Below, piece by piece: positions 1 to 11,800 of a stretch of 35,206 nt of DNA. The stretch lies in IMG/VR virus record IMGVR_UViG_3300048442_000357, positions 1 through 35,206 of that record; one strand, given 5' to 3'. The position numbers and the translations under genes are program-made. Each line of letters begins with the position of its first letter. Within the stretch, counting starts at the first letter, position 1. This DNA comes from a virus. Under the pieces are notes generated by a model. The model saw only the letters and a program-made list of their open reading frames with translations, ran no database searches and was not told the origin of the DNA.

Positions 1-3000
1 GCATCTGCAGGAACCACAACATTAAACGGATCTACAGGTGGCAGTGATCTTGGATTGACCACTAGTATTGGTGCTGTAGAACCCGGTGATCAGTTTGCTG
101 TAAATCCTGGAGATATTTTAAGTGTTCCTTTATCATTCTCTGGTGTAGATAGTGCAACTTTCTATCTAAGCGGTATCAATAATGGAACTTTCTATGATGC
201 AGGAAATTTAATTGCTGGCAACAAATTATATCTTCAGGAAGAAGTTAGTGAATACGTTTATGCAAATTATGCTCTTCAATCTAGCGATAAAGCAAAATGC
301 TATCGTGATCTTGGATTTTTAATTGATAATATTGTATATCACTTAAAATTTGGTGGTAATGAAAGGGTGGTTAATTTTGCTCAACTTTATTATACTAATA
401 GAGGATATCCTTATGGTGAAGAGTTAACATATATCAACAGATCTTCCACAGAAACCGCAGCTGCTATTGCTGCATGGGATCAATTGGCGATTCTGATGAA
501 TTCTGCAATGAGAAATACTCTTGGTGCTGGAACATATACTAGTATTACACCTTTTGTAGATGCAACTGTTGCTGCAGATACTCAGTTCCCGTATTGCCAA
601 GAAGTTGAATCATCGATCAATACATTCGTTAGTATCGTAAAAGATATTATTGCTAATGGATCTGGTGTTGTAGAGTCTATCAAGCAGAATGAAAATAAAT
701 CTGGATATTGGTCCGTGACTCCAACATATTCAAATTACAATATTATTGGAGACCCACTGTTAACTGCCGAAGAATGCAATGATGTTATATCGTCTGTAAA
801 TTCTTTATATGAAAATTTAGATGATGTATTAAATTCTACTCCTGTAGATAAAACACTTCCTGATTATGTTGATGGTGAAACAAAAGAATTTGAAATGTAC
901 TGGGACGATGGGTCCGCAGTATCCACAGAAAAAGATGAAAATCTTTTAATTACAATTAATGCTGTTTTACAAGAAACCAAGTATAATGCAAATTATCCTG
1001 GCGATGACTCTTATTACATTGATAAAACTGTTGTTCCAAATAAGTTAGTATTTGATGTAGCACCAATTTGGGATCAATATGAAGGTGCTAAAACCCTTGG
1101 AGAACCTACAGCAGTAGAAAAAATTATCGGTATTGGTATTGGTAATTATAAAAGACTCACTATTGATTCCAATTTAATTGATAATATAAGGAGTGGTCCT
1201 TTCTTAATTTTAGATTTGGAAGATCTTACGGTTTTAAATATCGAAGAACCTGATTATCTTCTAGTATTTGTCGATGGAGTATTACAGAAAGAAGGTATTT
1301 CTTATACTGTATCTGGACCAAATATTTTCTTTGAATTTTCTGTTACAGAACAAATGAAAGTTGACATGCGATATCTTTATGGTAGAGATGTCGGTCAAAT
1401 TCTAAATCTATATGATTACAATGTAGATCAATATTATGCAAACTCTGTAGTAGTATTAGAAACTACAAGTGGTCTTCCTGCTTTTGAATTAAGAGCATGG
1501 ATGGGCAATCAAGGCGGATCTCCTATTCAAGCGTTCCAAATTAAACCAGACGGTACTTATAATATTATTGGTCAGATTGTTTCTCCACGTAGTAATGGAT
1601 CTACACTAACATTTGAATGTTTTGGATACAAAGCAGAATTGATTGAAAATATTCCAATGACATTTGCTGTTAAGGGAAGATATACGTTAAACACTGATGT
1701 TTCATTTACAATTGCTGGAAGTAGCATAACGTATGAAAAAAATGAAGATAACAATCTTTTACTAAGGGGTGTTGATCAGAACTGGCGTGGAACTTATTGG
1801 AGAAAAACTTTCAAAAATCCATTTGTTAGTCTTTCTAACGGATCTTCAATTCGAGTAGAAGGAGAATCAAATTTTAGAAAGATTAAGGAACTTCCATCTG
1901 TTCTAACAAGTAAGGAGCAAAGACCACAAGAACAAGTTTCAGATTCTTTCTATGGTCAAGTTAATATCGGACCATATAGTGGTATCACTAGAGGCGAAGG
2001 TCTTAGTATTGTTGCTAAAATTGAAAATGGTATTGTTGTAGATTTGAATTGGAATCAACGTAGTTATGATCCTATTACACAACCGACTGCATATCAATAC
2101 TATACACCACCTGTAATTAATTTCTTATCAGAAGATGGCAATGGTGGTGGTGCAAGAGCACAAGTAATTGTCAGTAAAGGTCAGGTTATTAGTGTAGAAC
2201 TACTTAACGGTGGATCTGGATATACAAAAGCACCAAAAGTTATTGTTGCTAGAAGATATGATGTAATAGAAGATAGTGATATTGGTGTCTCTTTAATTGA
2301 TGTCAAATTAAACTTAAAGCAGTCTTTAGGATTAAATGTAATTTCTACTGTATCTGTTGTTGGTAATCAAGCAATTGATGTAACATCTATTACTTCAACA
2401 TTAATTGATAGTCCTGTTAATATTGACAGAGTTATTACTGCTGAAATATATCCTGCTGCACTAGAAGTTAGTACAGAATTGAGTGGAGGATTGGATGAGA
2501 TTTTAACTCAGCAACACAGAGAAGAGCAAGTAGCACCTATTGATACGTTCTATGGTGGAACACAAATTAATATTAGAATTAACAACAAAATTGTTGATAT
2601 TGAATCTTCTTCTACATTCACCACATCTGCAACTAGGGAGATTACTAGTAAGTTTACAACTATTGTCGAAAATAATTACATCAGTAATGTTAACTACTTT
2701 GCTTCTGGATCTTTCCTACAAGCACCTCTATCTCCAACAGATACTATTATCTACGTTGCTGATACAAGCAAGTTTGATTCCAATGGATACTTGCTGGTTG
2801 GAGGAGAAATTGTTCGTTATCTACGCAAGTTAAATGATCGTTTCTTAATGGTCGAACGTGGTGTTGACAATACAAATGCACAGTCTTGGAATCCTGGCAC
2901 ATTTATCAGACAAGTTCCTGATCCAGTATCTGTCGCTTCTGCTGCTATTGCTATTGTTGAATCTCAGTCTCAACTTGTTACAATTAATGCCGCTTCCGGA

Positions 3001-3867
3001 ATTACTAGTGCTGGACAATCACAGAAACAGATAATCACACCACTTGCTGATGTTAAGACCACCACGAAGCAAATTATTGCGAAAATCCAACCACAACTTA
3101 ATGTTGAATCTGTTTCTAGTGTTAATACTTTTGTAGTTTATAAATTAGAACCAACGTTTAATATTGTATCTTCTTTTACAACTACTTCAGATGTAGAGGT
3201 TGTTAACACATTACAATCGGTTCAAACTCAACTTGATATTCAAAAAGCAGCAACTGAGGTACTTCTAACCCCACCTCCTAGTGGTGTTATTGATGGATAT
3301 CAAGAGAGTGCTTTTATTGATGATCCAATTAATACTAGATTAAATGGGTTTGTAGATTTACTTGATGATTACCAAGTGGTAAAACGTGATGGAACTATAA
3401 TTGACGTTAATAACTCCGTATTTGGTTCTGGTGGAGGTTATGTTGGAAATTACACTAAGACTAATGCTGGTCATACAATCGGACATTTTGAAGGCATATT
3501 TGATGATGGAACAGCAGGTGTTTCTGGATTAACACTTGGAGAACTAGATCTTTACTTTAGATCATTAACACTAAAAGATTTTGAGGAAAGATCGAAGTCT
3601 AGTTATACTTTAGGAGGCGATAAATTTAATTTGATGCCACCATCTATTCAGAATCCAGTTGCAATCAGTTCTTCTATTGGAACTATTGGCGGTTCAATTG
3701 TTGTACAAGATACAACATATTTCCCAGATTCTGGATATTTGTTTACCAGTGGCGGAACAGTAATTCAATATACTGGGAAAACCGAAATTACATTTACAGG
3801 TTGTACTCTTTATAATGGACCAGATTCAATTAACGCCACAGAAGAATTGATTCCGTTTACAATTTAA
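1..3867 (+). CDS. Large virion structural protein, 5' end outside window (gp7 position)
   Basis: The frame is open from base 1, so 1288 residues are the C-terminal part of a longer protein; the TTG at 55 is not a believable start. It lies directly upstream of gp8, where T4 has baseplate wedge gp7, but I see no firm gp7 signature. Visible modules: a helical segment at 190-663 with a Cys pair (KCYRDLG and YCQEVESS) also found in the giant fibre downstream; a DGVLQ...Y..SG beta motif near 1273; a GGSGYTKAPKVIV repeat near 2215; and two copies of a 'T.I.V.DTS.F...GYL..GG..V.Y' motif near 2704 and 3670, common in phage structural proteins. Repetitive beta content and location suggest a baseplate or fibre-attachment role. 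Structural assignment is confident; exact identity is not. Confidence 0.8.
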   Translation, partial: ASAGTTTLNGSTGGSDLGLTTSIGAVEPGDQFAVNPGDILSVPLSFSGVDSATFYLSGINNGTFYDAGNLIAGNKLYLQEEVSEYVYANYALQSSDKAKCYRDLGFLIDNIVYHLKFGGNERVVNFAQLYYTNRGYPYGEELTYINRSSTETAAAIAAWDQLAILMNSAMRNTLGAGTYTSITPFVDATVAADTQFPYCQEVESSINTFVSIVKDIIANGSGVVESIKQNENKSGYWSVTPTYSNYNIIGDPLLTAEECNDVISSVNSLYENLDDVLNSTPVDKTLPDYVDGETKEFEMYWDDGSAVSTEKDENLLITINAVLQETKYNANYPGDDSYYIDKTVVPNKLVFDVAPIWDQYEGAKTLGEPTAVEKIIGIGIGNYKRLTIDSNLIDNIRSGPFLILDLEDLTVLNIEEPDYLLVFVDGVLQKEGISYTVSGPNIFFEFSVTEQMKVDMRYLYGRDVGQILNLYDYNVDQYYANSVVVLETTSGLPAFELRAWMGNQGGSPIQAFQIKPDGTYNIIGQIVSPRSNGSTLTFECFGYKAELIENIPMTFAVKGRYTLNTDVSFTIAGSSITYEKNEDNNLLLRGVDQNWRGTYWRKTFKNPFVSLSNGSSIRVEGESNFRKIKELPSVLTSKEQRPQEQVSDSFYGQVNIGPYSGITRGEGLSIVAKIENGIVVDLNWNQRSYDPITQPTAYQYYTPPVINFLSEDGNGGGARAQVIVSKGQVISVELLNGGSGYTKAPKVIVARRYDVIEDSDIGVSLIDVKLNLKQSLGLNVISTVSVVGNQAIDVTSITSTLIDSPVNIDRVITAEIYPAALEVSTELSGGLDEILTQQHREEQVAPIDTFYGGTQINIRINNKIVDIESSSTFTTSATREITSKFTTIVENNYISNVNYFASGSFLQAPLSPTDTIIYVADTSKFDSNGYLLVGGEIVRYLRKLNDRFLMVERGVDNTNAQSWNPGTFIRQVPDPVSVASAAIAIVESQSQLVTINAASGITSAGQSQKQIITPLADVKTTTKQIIAKIQPQLNVESVSSVNTFVVYKLEPTFNIVSSFTTTSDVEVVNTLQSVQTQLDIQKAATEVLLTPPPSGVIDGYQESAFIDDPINTRLNGFVDLLDDYQVVKRDGTIIDVNNSVFGSGGGYVGNYTKTNAGHTIGHFEGIFDDGTAGVSGLTLGELDLYFRSLTLKDFEERSKSSYTLGGDKFNLMPPSIQNPVAISSSIGTIGGSIVVQDTTYFPDSGYLFTSGGTVIQYTGKTEITFTGCTLYNGPDSINATEELIPFTI
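190..663 (+). repeat. Helical Cys-pair module, copy in the gp7-position protein
   Basis: Pattern: DAGNLIAGNKLYLQEEV, KCYRDLGFLIDNIVYHL, FGGN, aromatic-rich helix, a SAMRN motif, then YCQEVESSINTF and VKDII. The two copies in the 3126-residue fibre keep the same order of motifs, including both cysteines. Confidence 0.72.
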
Positions 3868-3877
3868 TAAATAACGG

Positions 3878-3891
3878 TATAAATATAAATA
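3878..3891 (+). promoter_or_regulatory. Two overlapping T4-type late promoter boxes before gp8
   Basis: The 14 bases contain TATAAATA twice (3878-3885 and 3884-3891), sharing two bases. This is the exact T4 late promoter -10 consensus, recognised in T4 by gp55-loaded host RNA polymerase. The second box begins 44 bases before the gp8 ATG, the same distance as the box before the DUF4815 gene. No -35 element is expected. Confidence 0.75.
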
Positions 3892-3927
3892 ACTCAGGCA
3901 CAAACCCTACGTCGGAACAGAAAACCA

Positions 3928-5739
3928 ATGGCTGCTATTATCTCTGATAAGTTTCGTATTTTTAACGCGAAGCAATTCCTGGAATCCTTGACAGAAGGAC
4001 CCAGTGAAACAAGTGCCGAGCGCACTAGAATGTATTTCTTTGTTGGGCGTCCCCAACCATGGAAAGCATATCTAGAAGTATATGCTAAAGGAAGTACCAA
4101 CTTTACTGTTGGAAATGAAGTATATGTTGGGACATATGGTTCAACTGCTTTCCGTGCCACCGTTGCTGCAGTTTATGATAGTGCCCTTCTTCTTACCGAC
4201 GTTTTTGGCAGCAACGGCACAAATTCCGTTCCCGCCATTGGTTCAAGTTTAAAAGAAACTGCAGATGCTGGTTCGACCGATACTGGTGCTGTAGCAAAAT
4301 CCGGTGTTTATCGCTACTCTACAGAAGACATTCCCCCTCTTCCTTTAGACAACCAGAGAGAGAAACTCAACGTATATGACGAGATCATTGCTGCCAAGCG
4401 TATTACTGATGCATTCGCGAGAACAGTTGTCCGTCGTTATAACTGGGATTTAGTTGCAAACCCTAAGTTTGATATGTGGAAACCTGACTACTCTGCTACT
4501 CCTGGTGGTGGTGGTCAAGTTGGCAAGCAAACTGCAACAAACCAAACAAGCATTTCTGATGCTAAGTTCTACGTAATGAATTCTGATTACGAAGTCTTTA
4601 AGTGCCTTTATAATGGCGAGAATGTTGCTAACGCAACTGGTCAAAATGCTACCGAAGAACCAAAAACCAGTGGTGGCAACTATGCTTCTGGAACGGGTCT
4701 TTATACTGAGACATCTGGTGCTGGATACATCTGGAAGTACATGTACACCATGCCAACCGATGATGTTCTGAGATTCCTTTCTTCGGACTTCATGCCAATC
4801 GTTCTTCCCGCCAACAATACCCGTACTGCTGTTACTGGTGCTGCTGTTGACGGAGCAATTGACGTTGTTCTTATTGAAGATGGTGGTGCTAATCTACCTG
4901 CTTCACAAACACTATTTACTAGCATCAAGGGCGATGGAACTGGTGGAGTAATTGAGTTTGCTACCGATGGTTCTGGCACTATCACTTCTGCTAGTATTCA
5001 AGCAAGAGGTCAAGATTACACCTATGCTAATGTCCTTCTAGGAAATGGCAACCTATTCTCTGACGCTGGTTTAACTACTGCTGTTGGCACAGGTGCTACT
5101 GCTGTTGGTGCTCTTGAAGTTGTGATGCCCCCCGAAGGTGGTCATGGTTTTGACCACGAGCTAGAACTCAATGGTAAGCGCGTGATGACAAACATCCGCC
5201 TAACATATTCCGAAGGTTCTGGAGACTTCCCTGTTGATAACGATTTCCGTCGTATTGGCATCCTCAAAGATCCCGTTCTTGCTGGTACTTCAACATTTGC
5301 TACCCAAGACACACTATCTGGATTGAAATCGGTTAAGATTACTGGAGCAACTGCAGATTTTATTCCAGATGAAGAGATTTCTCAAACTGTAACTGGTGGT
5401 ACTGCAAAAGGAACTGTTGTTTCTTGGGTTCTAGACAGTGGTTCTTCTACAGCAGGTGTTCTTAAGTATATCCAAACCGTTGATGCACACGTTGATCAAG
5501 GTGTAGTTCAAGCATTTGAAAGTAATGGTTCTAATGCTATCTCTGGTGTTCTTTCCGCTGCTGCAGGTAATGTTGATACAACATATGCAAACACACTTCT
5601 AGGTGTAGCATTTACTGCTGGTTTAGCAGGTGCAGAAATTAAGAATAACTCAGGTGATGTTATCTATCAAGAAAACCGTCGTTTGATCACTCGTGCTCCT
5701 GACCAGATTGAAGATATCAAGTTGGTCATCGAATTCTGA
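3928..5739 (+). CDS. 8: Baseplate wedge subunit gp8
   Basis: Homologue of T4 gp8, a wedge protein of the contractile-tail baseplate. The ends and middle match the family: N-terminal DKFRIFNAKQFLES and FFVGRPQPW (T4 has SKFRTEKMLNF and FGRSEPW), RYNWD in the front third, a GYIWKYMYTMP segment (T4 GYVWEYLFEIP), and a C-terminus VIYQENRRLITRAPDQIEDI ending in IEF (T4 ends MIYMENRPPIIMAMDQTEEI plus LFTF). At 603 residues it is far longer than T4 gp8 (about 334). The extra length includes a GxxY-type beta stretch around 4930-5070 (SASIQARGQDYTYANVLL) and a C-terminal beta region. The ATG at 3928 lies 36 bases beyond the late box, and a terminator follows the stop, so it may be transcribed as its own unit. 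Identification rests on recalled T4 sequence. Confidence 0.88.
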   Translation: MAAIISDKFRIFNAKQFLESLTEGPSETSAERTRMYFFVGRPQPWKAYLEVYAKGSTNFTVGNEVYVGTYGSTAFRATVAAVYDSALLLTDVFGSNGTNSVPAIGSSLKETADAGSTDTGAVAKSGVYRYSTEDIPPLPLDNQREKLNVYDEIIAAKRITDAFARTVVRRYNWDLVANPKFDMWKPDYSATPGGGGQVGKQTATNQTSISDAKFYVMNSDYEVFKCLYNGENVANATGQNATEEPKTSGGNYASGTGLYTETSGAGYIWKYMYTMPTDDVLRFLSSDFMPIVLPANNTRTAVTGAAVDGAIDVVLIEDGGANLPASQTLFTSIKGDGTGGVIEFATDGSGTITSASIQARGQDYTYANVLLGNGNLFSDAGLTTAVGTGATAVGALEVVMPPEGGHGFDHELELNGKRVMTNIRLTYSEGSGDFPVDNDFRRIGILKDPVLAGTSTFATQDTLSGLKSVKITGATADFIPDEEISQTVTGGTAKGTVVSWVLDSGSSTAGVLKYIQTVDAHVDQGVVQAFESNGSNAISGVLSAAAGNVDTTYANTLLGVAFTAGLAGAEIKNNSGDVIYQENRRLITRAPDQIEDIKLVIEF

Positions 5740-5758
5740 TCACAAATAAATAACTCCA

Positions 5759-5790
5759 AATCCTCTGAGATATCTCAGGGGATTTTTTTT
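5759..5790 (+). terminator. Rho-independent terminator after gp8
   Basis: AATCCTCTGAGA and TCTCAGGGGATT form a near-perfect 12-bp palindrome with one T-G wobble around a TA centre (the real loop would be about 4 nt). Eight T residues run from 5783 to 5790. It begins 19 bases after the gp8 stop codon. Confidence 0.88.
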
Positions 5791-5795
5791 ATCTC

Positions 5796-5803
5796 TATAA
5801 ATA
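5796..5803 (+). promoter_or_regulatory. Late promoter box before the DUF4815 gene
   Basis: Exact TATAAATA, five bases past the T-tract of the gp8 terminator and 44 bases before the ATG at 5840. The terminator-promoter pair separates the gp8 transcript from the next late unit. The downstream gene has only a weak purine-rich site (GGCGGAAA, 5829-5836) before its ATG. Confidence 0.82.
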
Positions 5804-5839
5804 CTAAGGACAAAGAATGCTAGTATTTGGCGGAAAACG

Positions 5840-8800
5840 ATGCCACAGAAGACAAACCTTAATGTAAATCCTTATTACGAGGACTTCGACGCGAGCAAGA
5901 ATTTCTATAAGATTCTTTTCCGTCCTGGGTATTCTATCCAGACTAGAGAATTAACACAAATACAATCTATTCTACAGAATCAGGTTGAAAGTTTTGGTAA
6001 GTATGCTTTCAAACAAGGAGACCTAGTTGTCCCTGGGGAAGTGGGACTTAACACCAAACTAGATTATGTGAAGTTGTCTTCTGTATCAGAAGTTGCTGTT
6101 GAAGAAGATGGCAATATCGTATACAAAAAATATGATATCAGTCAACTAATTGGCAGACAATTGCGAGGATTAAATTCTGGAGTGATTTCTACTGTTTTAG
6201 AAACAAAGTTAGCAACAGAAACTACTGCTGACACTGTTTATGTAAATTATTTGAATAGTGGTAATTCTAACAACGAATCAAAGTTTCGTCAAGGAGAAAC
6301 TTTAGAAGTTGTTGATGGTATCAATACTCCATTATTAGTTGTTGGAACTGACGGTAGTGTACTTCCTACTAGTATTCAACTTACAAATCCAGATACTGGA
6401 GACGTAACTTCGATTGAAAGTCCAGCAATGGGATTTGCTTCTGCTGTAGAAGTAGAAGAAGGAATATATTTTGTAAATGGATATTTTGTAAGATGCAACA
6501 AAGAAATTCTAGTAATTGATGATTACTATGATAGTCCTTCTTCAAAAGTAGGATTTAAAATCCAAGAAGAAATTATCACTCCAGAAGAAGATGCCAGTCT
6601 TTATGACAATTCTATTGGATCTTCCAATTACACTGCTCCAGGAGCACATAGATTAAAAATTTCATTGAAATTAGTTAAGTTTGAATTCAATCAAACTACA
6701 GATAAAAATTTCATTCAGTTGCTTACCACACTAAGAGGTGCAGTACAGAGAAAGGTATCACCAACTAATTATAGTTTGATTGAGCAAACTCTTGCACGTA
6801 GAACGTTTGACGAAAGTGGAGACTATGTTGTTGGCAACTTTGATATTGATGTCAGAGAGTATGCACAAAAAAATAAAAATGGCGGACTGTATAAAGCAGA
6901 TGCGTTTGGACTTTACAATGGTCTAACTGAAGGAGAAGCATCAAGAAAGATGTTAGCTAGTGTCAGCACAGGCAAAGCATACATCAAAGGATACGAAATT
7001 GTCAATAAAGAGACTAAGTATCTAGAAATCAATAAGGCGAGAGCAAGTCTTACTAGTGATAATATTAGATTAAAAACTAAATCCCTCCCAACTTTAAATA
7101 TCACTAACGTATATGGTAGTGTTCCTCTTAACAAAGAAGGAGCAGATCTTACTGCGTATCCATACATTAACTTATATTCTACATTCAATGATGGATCTGT
7201 AGGATTAGGAAATTCTGAACTTCCTACTGATCACAGACAAACAACAGATAGAAGAGGACAAGTTTTTGGTTCAGATGATGCCACAAAGACTATTGTTGTT
7301 GAAGTAACTAACACAACACAACCTCTCTCAAGTATCACAGATGCAAACTTTGATACTTTATTTGGAGAAATTCATTTCATTAAAACCAGAAATGATGCAG
7401 GTACTGCAACCTCCACTTCAACAGTAAAAGGAATCGCTTTTGCAAAAGTCAACAAACCATTAATCAATGCAAATGATTCTGTTAAATTTTTGGAATTGAC
7501 AATTCTTGGCAAGAAAGATGATTTAGATTTATTGTTTGTAGAGTTTGATTTAGGAGATTCAAATTATCAAAGAAAAATTTTCCTTACTAGTGCAGATGCA
7601 TCTACAGATGCTAACGAAATAGGTTTCATTGTAGATTACAGTGAAACAATTACACCTGTTATTGGTAGAGCAAAACCAAATAATTTCGCTCTCAAGAAAA
7701 AAGGATCTGGATTTAATAGCGACTCTGACATTATTTTATCGCAAGGTCGTCAAGCTGATGGATCTGCAACTTACAATGCTACTTTTGGATTGTCTTATTT
7801 TGATCCAGAATTCTTTACTAAAATTTTATTAGATACTGTCCCTACACAAGGAGCATTTGGAATTGGCAAATACATATTTGGTTTAAAATCTGGAGCATAT
7901 GGAGTTGTTGAAGGTAGTCCTTCCGGAGTATATTCCGTAGGAAAACTGTTGTTCATAAAAACTCTATCTGGTAGATTTCAATCCGGAGAATCCATCAAGG
8001 ATGAAGGTGGAAATGTAGTTAAAATTGCAAAGGATAATACAGTATCTCATTTTATTGTAACTAATCCTGGTCTTGGATATGCAGAAAATTCAAACATTGT
8101 AATCAATGGTGTTGAATATGACAATTCTGTTGTTGATCTGGCAAGATTGAACAGCGGTGCTTTTTATAGAGCAGAGATTAAAAATAAGTCTGCTTTATCT
8201 ACAGAATATGCACAACCACCAGCAGTAACTGTAAAGCAACCTGATGGTTCTGCGACACCAGCTCAAGGTGCAGTTATTTTAGCAGTTCTAACTAGAAATG
8301 CAATAACAACATATACTCCGCAAAATGTAAAATCAGTTTCTGCCAAGTATGGATCTGCTGGAGAAAATGTATTCACTGCAGATGTTGTAGTTGATGATGC
8401 AGAATTTGCAGAAATTAAATCTATTACCGATTTTACTTTCTTTGGAGATAAAGGATATAACTTTATTGAATCTACTAGTTTTAATGCAGATGCTAGTAAT
8501 GTGCTTCAACAGGGCGACATCATTCAATTCTCTGATACGGATAATAATCTAGTACGTTCTACTATACAGTATGCAACGATAAAACAAGGAGCATTCAAGA
8601 CCAGAATCTATCTAGATACAATGCTTCCTGGTGATGTTGTTAATACTAGCATTGTACGTTTGCGTCCTAGAGTTGGAAATGCAAATCAAGGAACTCTGAT
8701 TTATCCAACCGGAAGTAATCAAATTAAACAGATTTCTTCAACACCAGAAGAAACTAAAATTAAATATTTTTTCCGTAGAGATTTTGTAACTACTGCGGCT

Positions 8801-11800
8801 ACTTCCGGTGGTGTAATTACATTTGCTGCACAATTGCCATTTGGAACACAAAGATTCGCTGCTTTTACAGAAGAAAATTACATCATTACTGTTCTAGATC
8901 CAGGTGATTCTCCTAATGTACATACAGGAGATATTGTTTATATCGATAAAGATGCAGTAGAAATTAGTTCATCTACTGATACCAGTAGTGGACTTATTGC
9001 CGGAAGCATTAGTCTGAAATTGCCAACAACATATTTTGGAACAATTCCATCAAATGGAACTTATCCAAAGTTAAAACTGACTGCCACATTAGAAGTAGAG
9101 AATGCAAAACCAAGATTAAAAACTTCTGTAGAAAATAGAAGAATTGTAATTACTTCCAGTGGTGATAGAGTAATTCCATTTAGAGGTATTAATTACGACA
9201 CTGAAGTTGTTGAAACACTTTCATATTCTGATGCTTATAAACTTAGATATGTTTATGAAGGTAGTGCTACTCAACCACCTCAAGCAGATTCTGCAGGAAG
9301 TTTAATTTCTGGTTCTGATGTTACAGATAGATTCACATTCGATAATGGTCAAAGAGACACTGTTTATGATGTTTCTAGATTAGTTTTAAAACCAGGATAT
9401 GAACAGACTACTGGACAACTTCTAATTGCTTTCGATTACTTTGAGCATTCTGCTGGAGATTTTTGTACCGTCGATAGTTATATTCACGAAGCGGGAGTAA
9501 CTGAAGATGAAATCCCATCGTTTAATTCATCTGTTTATGGTATTATTAATCTTAAAAATATTCTAGATTTTAGACCTAAAGTAGATACTACCGCATCTAT
9601 TGCTGGTTTCCAAGATACTGCATCTTTAGCATCATCAATTGGTCCATTTGCTGGTGCTGGTGCCATTATTTCTTCTAGTCCTGCATCAGATACGAATTTA
9701 GAGTATACATTATCGTTCAGTCAAATTCAATACCTAGACAGAATCGACGGTGTATTTCTTAACAAGAATGGTAAATTTATTATTAAAGAAGGCAATTCCT
9801 CACTCAATCCATCAAAACCAGATCCTGTTGATGATGCGATTCCTTTATTCTATGCATATATTCCTGCATTCACACAAAATAGTAAAGATGTAAGAATTAC
9901 TCCTGTTGATAATCGTCGTTATACAATGCGTGATATCGGCAAACTAGAAAAACGTATTGAGAGACTTGAATACTATACCACGCTTAGTGTTCTAGAACAA
10001 CAGGCATTGAATATGCAAGTTAAAGATGAGATTGGATTTGATAGATTTAAGTCTGGTTTCTTAGTAGACAATTTTGAATCACACAGAACAGGAAATCTAA
10101 CTTCATTAGATTATCAGTGTTCTATTGATTCTCAGCAATCAGTCTTACGTCCACAATCAAAAGAAGATTCTTTTATACTTAAAGAAGTAAATACTAGAGA
10201 AGATCAAAGAGTTGTTTCTGGATACAAAAAATCCGGAGATATAGTTACTCTGCCATATTCCAATTTAGAATTTATTGGTAATAATTTTGCATCAAAAACA
10301 CTAAATCCAAATCCATTTGTTGTTCTTCAATATGTTGGAGATTCTGTTTTATCACCAAGCATTGATCAATGGTATGATACCACAGAAGAACCACTAGTTG
10401 TCGATACTAATACTGATCTATACAAAATTTTCTTATCTAAAGAAAATGTAAAAGAAAGTTTTTCTAGTTTGTATAATTCTTTTGTAATTAACTGGGTTGG
10501 TTCATCACCATCTTTCTCTTCGATTAATTCTCTTGGTAGTATTAACAGTCAAGATTCACAGTCAAAAGTAAAACTAGCGTCCACTGCTAGTTCTTCAAAC
10601 ATCAGTCCGAAAAATAATGATGTTGCGAAAGGAGTTCAAACTAAGACTATAAGAGGAAATTCTGTATCTTCTGCTTTGCAGTTCTTTGCTAGAAGTATTC
10701 CAGTTAAGTTTGTTGTTAGAAGACTGAAACCAAATACTACTATTTCTGTCTTTTTGGAAGGTAGGAATATTAGTCGTTGGGTAAATCCAGATCTCAGATT
10801 TACTGGGATCGCTGGTAATTCTCCATCTGCTTTTAATGGACCAGTAACTACAGATGATGATGGAAATGCTAGTGGTATTATTGTTATTCCTGCTGGTCTT
10901 CCACCAGAAGAAAATACAACTTGGACTGGAGATGTAGATACCTTATCATATGATTCTTCTGGAGAAGAAGTAAAAATTGCAGCAGGTATCAAAACATTTA
11001 GATTTACTTCTAGTTCTACAGATGAAGAGAAGTCCACTGTAGCTACCTATGCAGAAGTTAAATATTATGCAACTGGTATTTTGCCAGAAAATCCAGGAAC
11101 AATTGTTTCAACGAAACCATCTTTCTTTAAAGCAAATGAAGGTGTTCAATTCATAGATAGCAATACCGATAATCCTGTAAGACCAAATCCACTTGCTCAG
11201 ACATTTAAAGTTGAAAACTATGAGGGAGGTATATTTACAACTGGTCTTGATCTATACTTTAATAAAAAAAGTAATAAAATTCCAGTTAAAGTATATTTGA
11301 CAAATGTAGACTCAGATAAACCAGGAAAAAATATTATTCCTGGCACAGAAAAAGTTATATCCCCATTTACTTTCCTTAAAATTTTTACTAACGGAAATGT
11401 TTACTTGACTCAGGGAGAATCAATTACTGGTTCTACTTCTGCTGCAAGTGGTCCTCTTGCCAAAATTATTGATAAAAATGGCGTTGACCTGGTGCCTTCC
11501 TCTTCAGGAAGATATCTACTGACAAATGAACAAGTTTACACCATGGTTCTAGATAACCATAATGGTCGTTCTTTCAATCAAAATGAAAGTTTGATTATAC
11601 CATCAGTAATCTTATCAAATAATACCCAAGGAACAAATTCGGTATTGACTATTGCAAAAGATAGTGGAAAAGTTTCTGCTGTTAAAATTCTAAACCCTGG
11701 ATTAAATTATGATAGTGCCATCATTTCAATTGAGAGTCCACAACTTCCAGGAGGATCAGTTGCAACTGCACGAGTAGAAGTTTCTGGTGGTAAAATTTAT

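Noticed and set aside
55-60. TTG start for the first protein
   Set aside because: The frame is open to base 1 and the sequence upstream reads as the same Gly/Thr-rich protein, so the true start lies outside the window.
10636-11037. 133-codon minus-strand open frame within the DUF4815 gene
   Set aside because: It is the antisense of a strongly recognisable protein and has no start signal or family features; the same holds for all other minus-strand frames seen.
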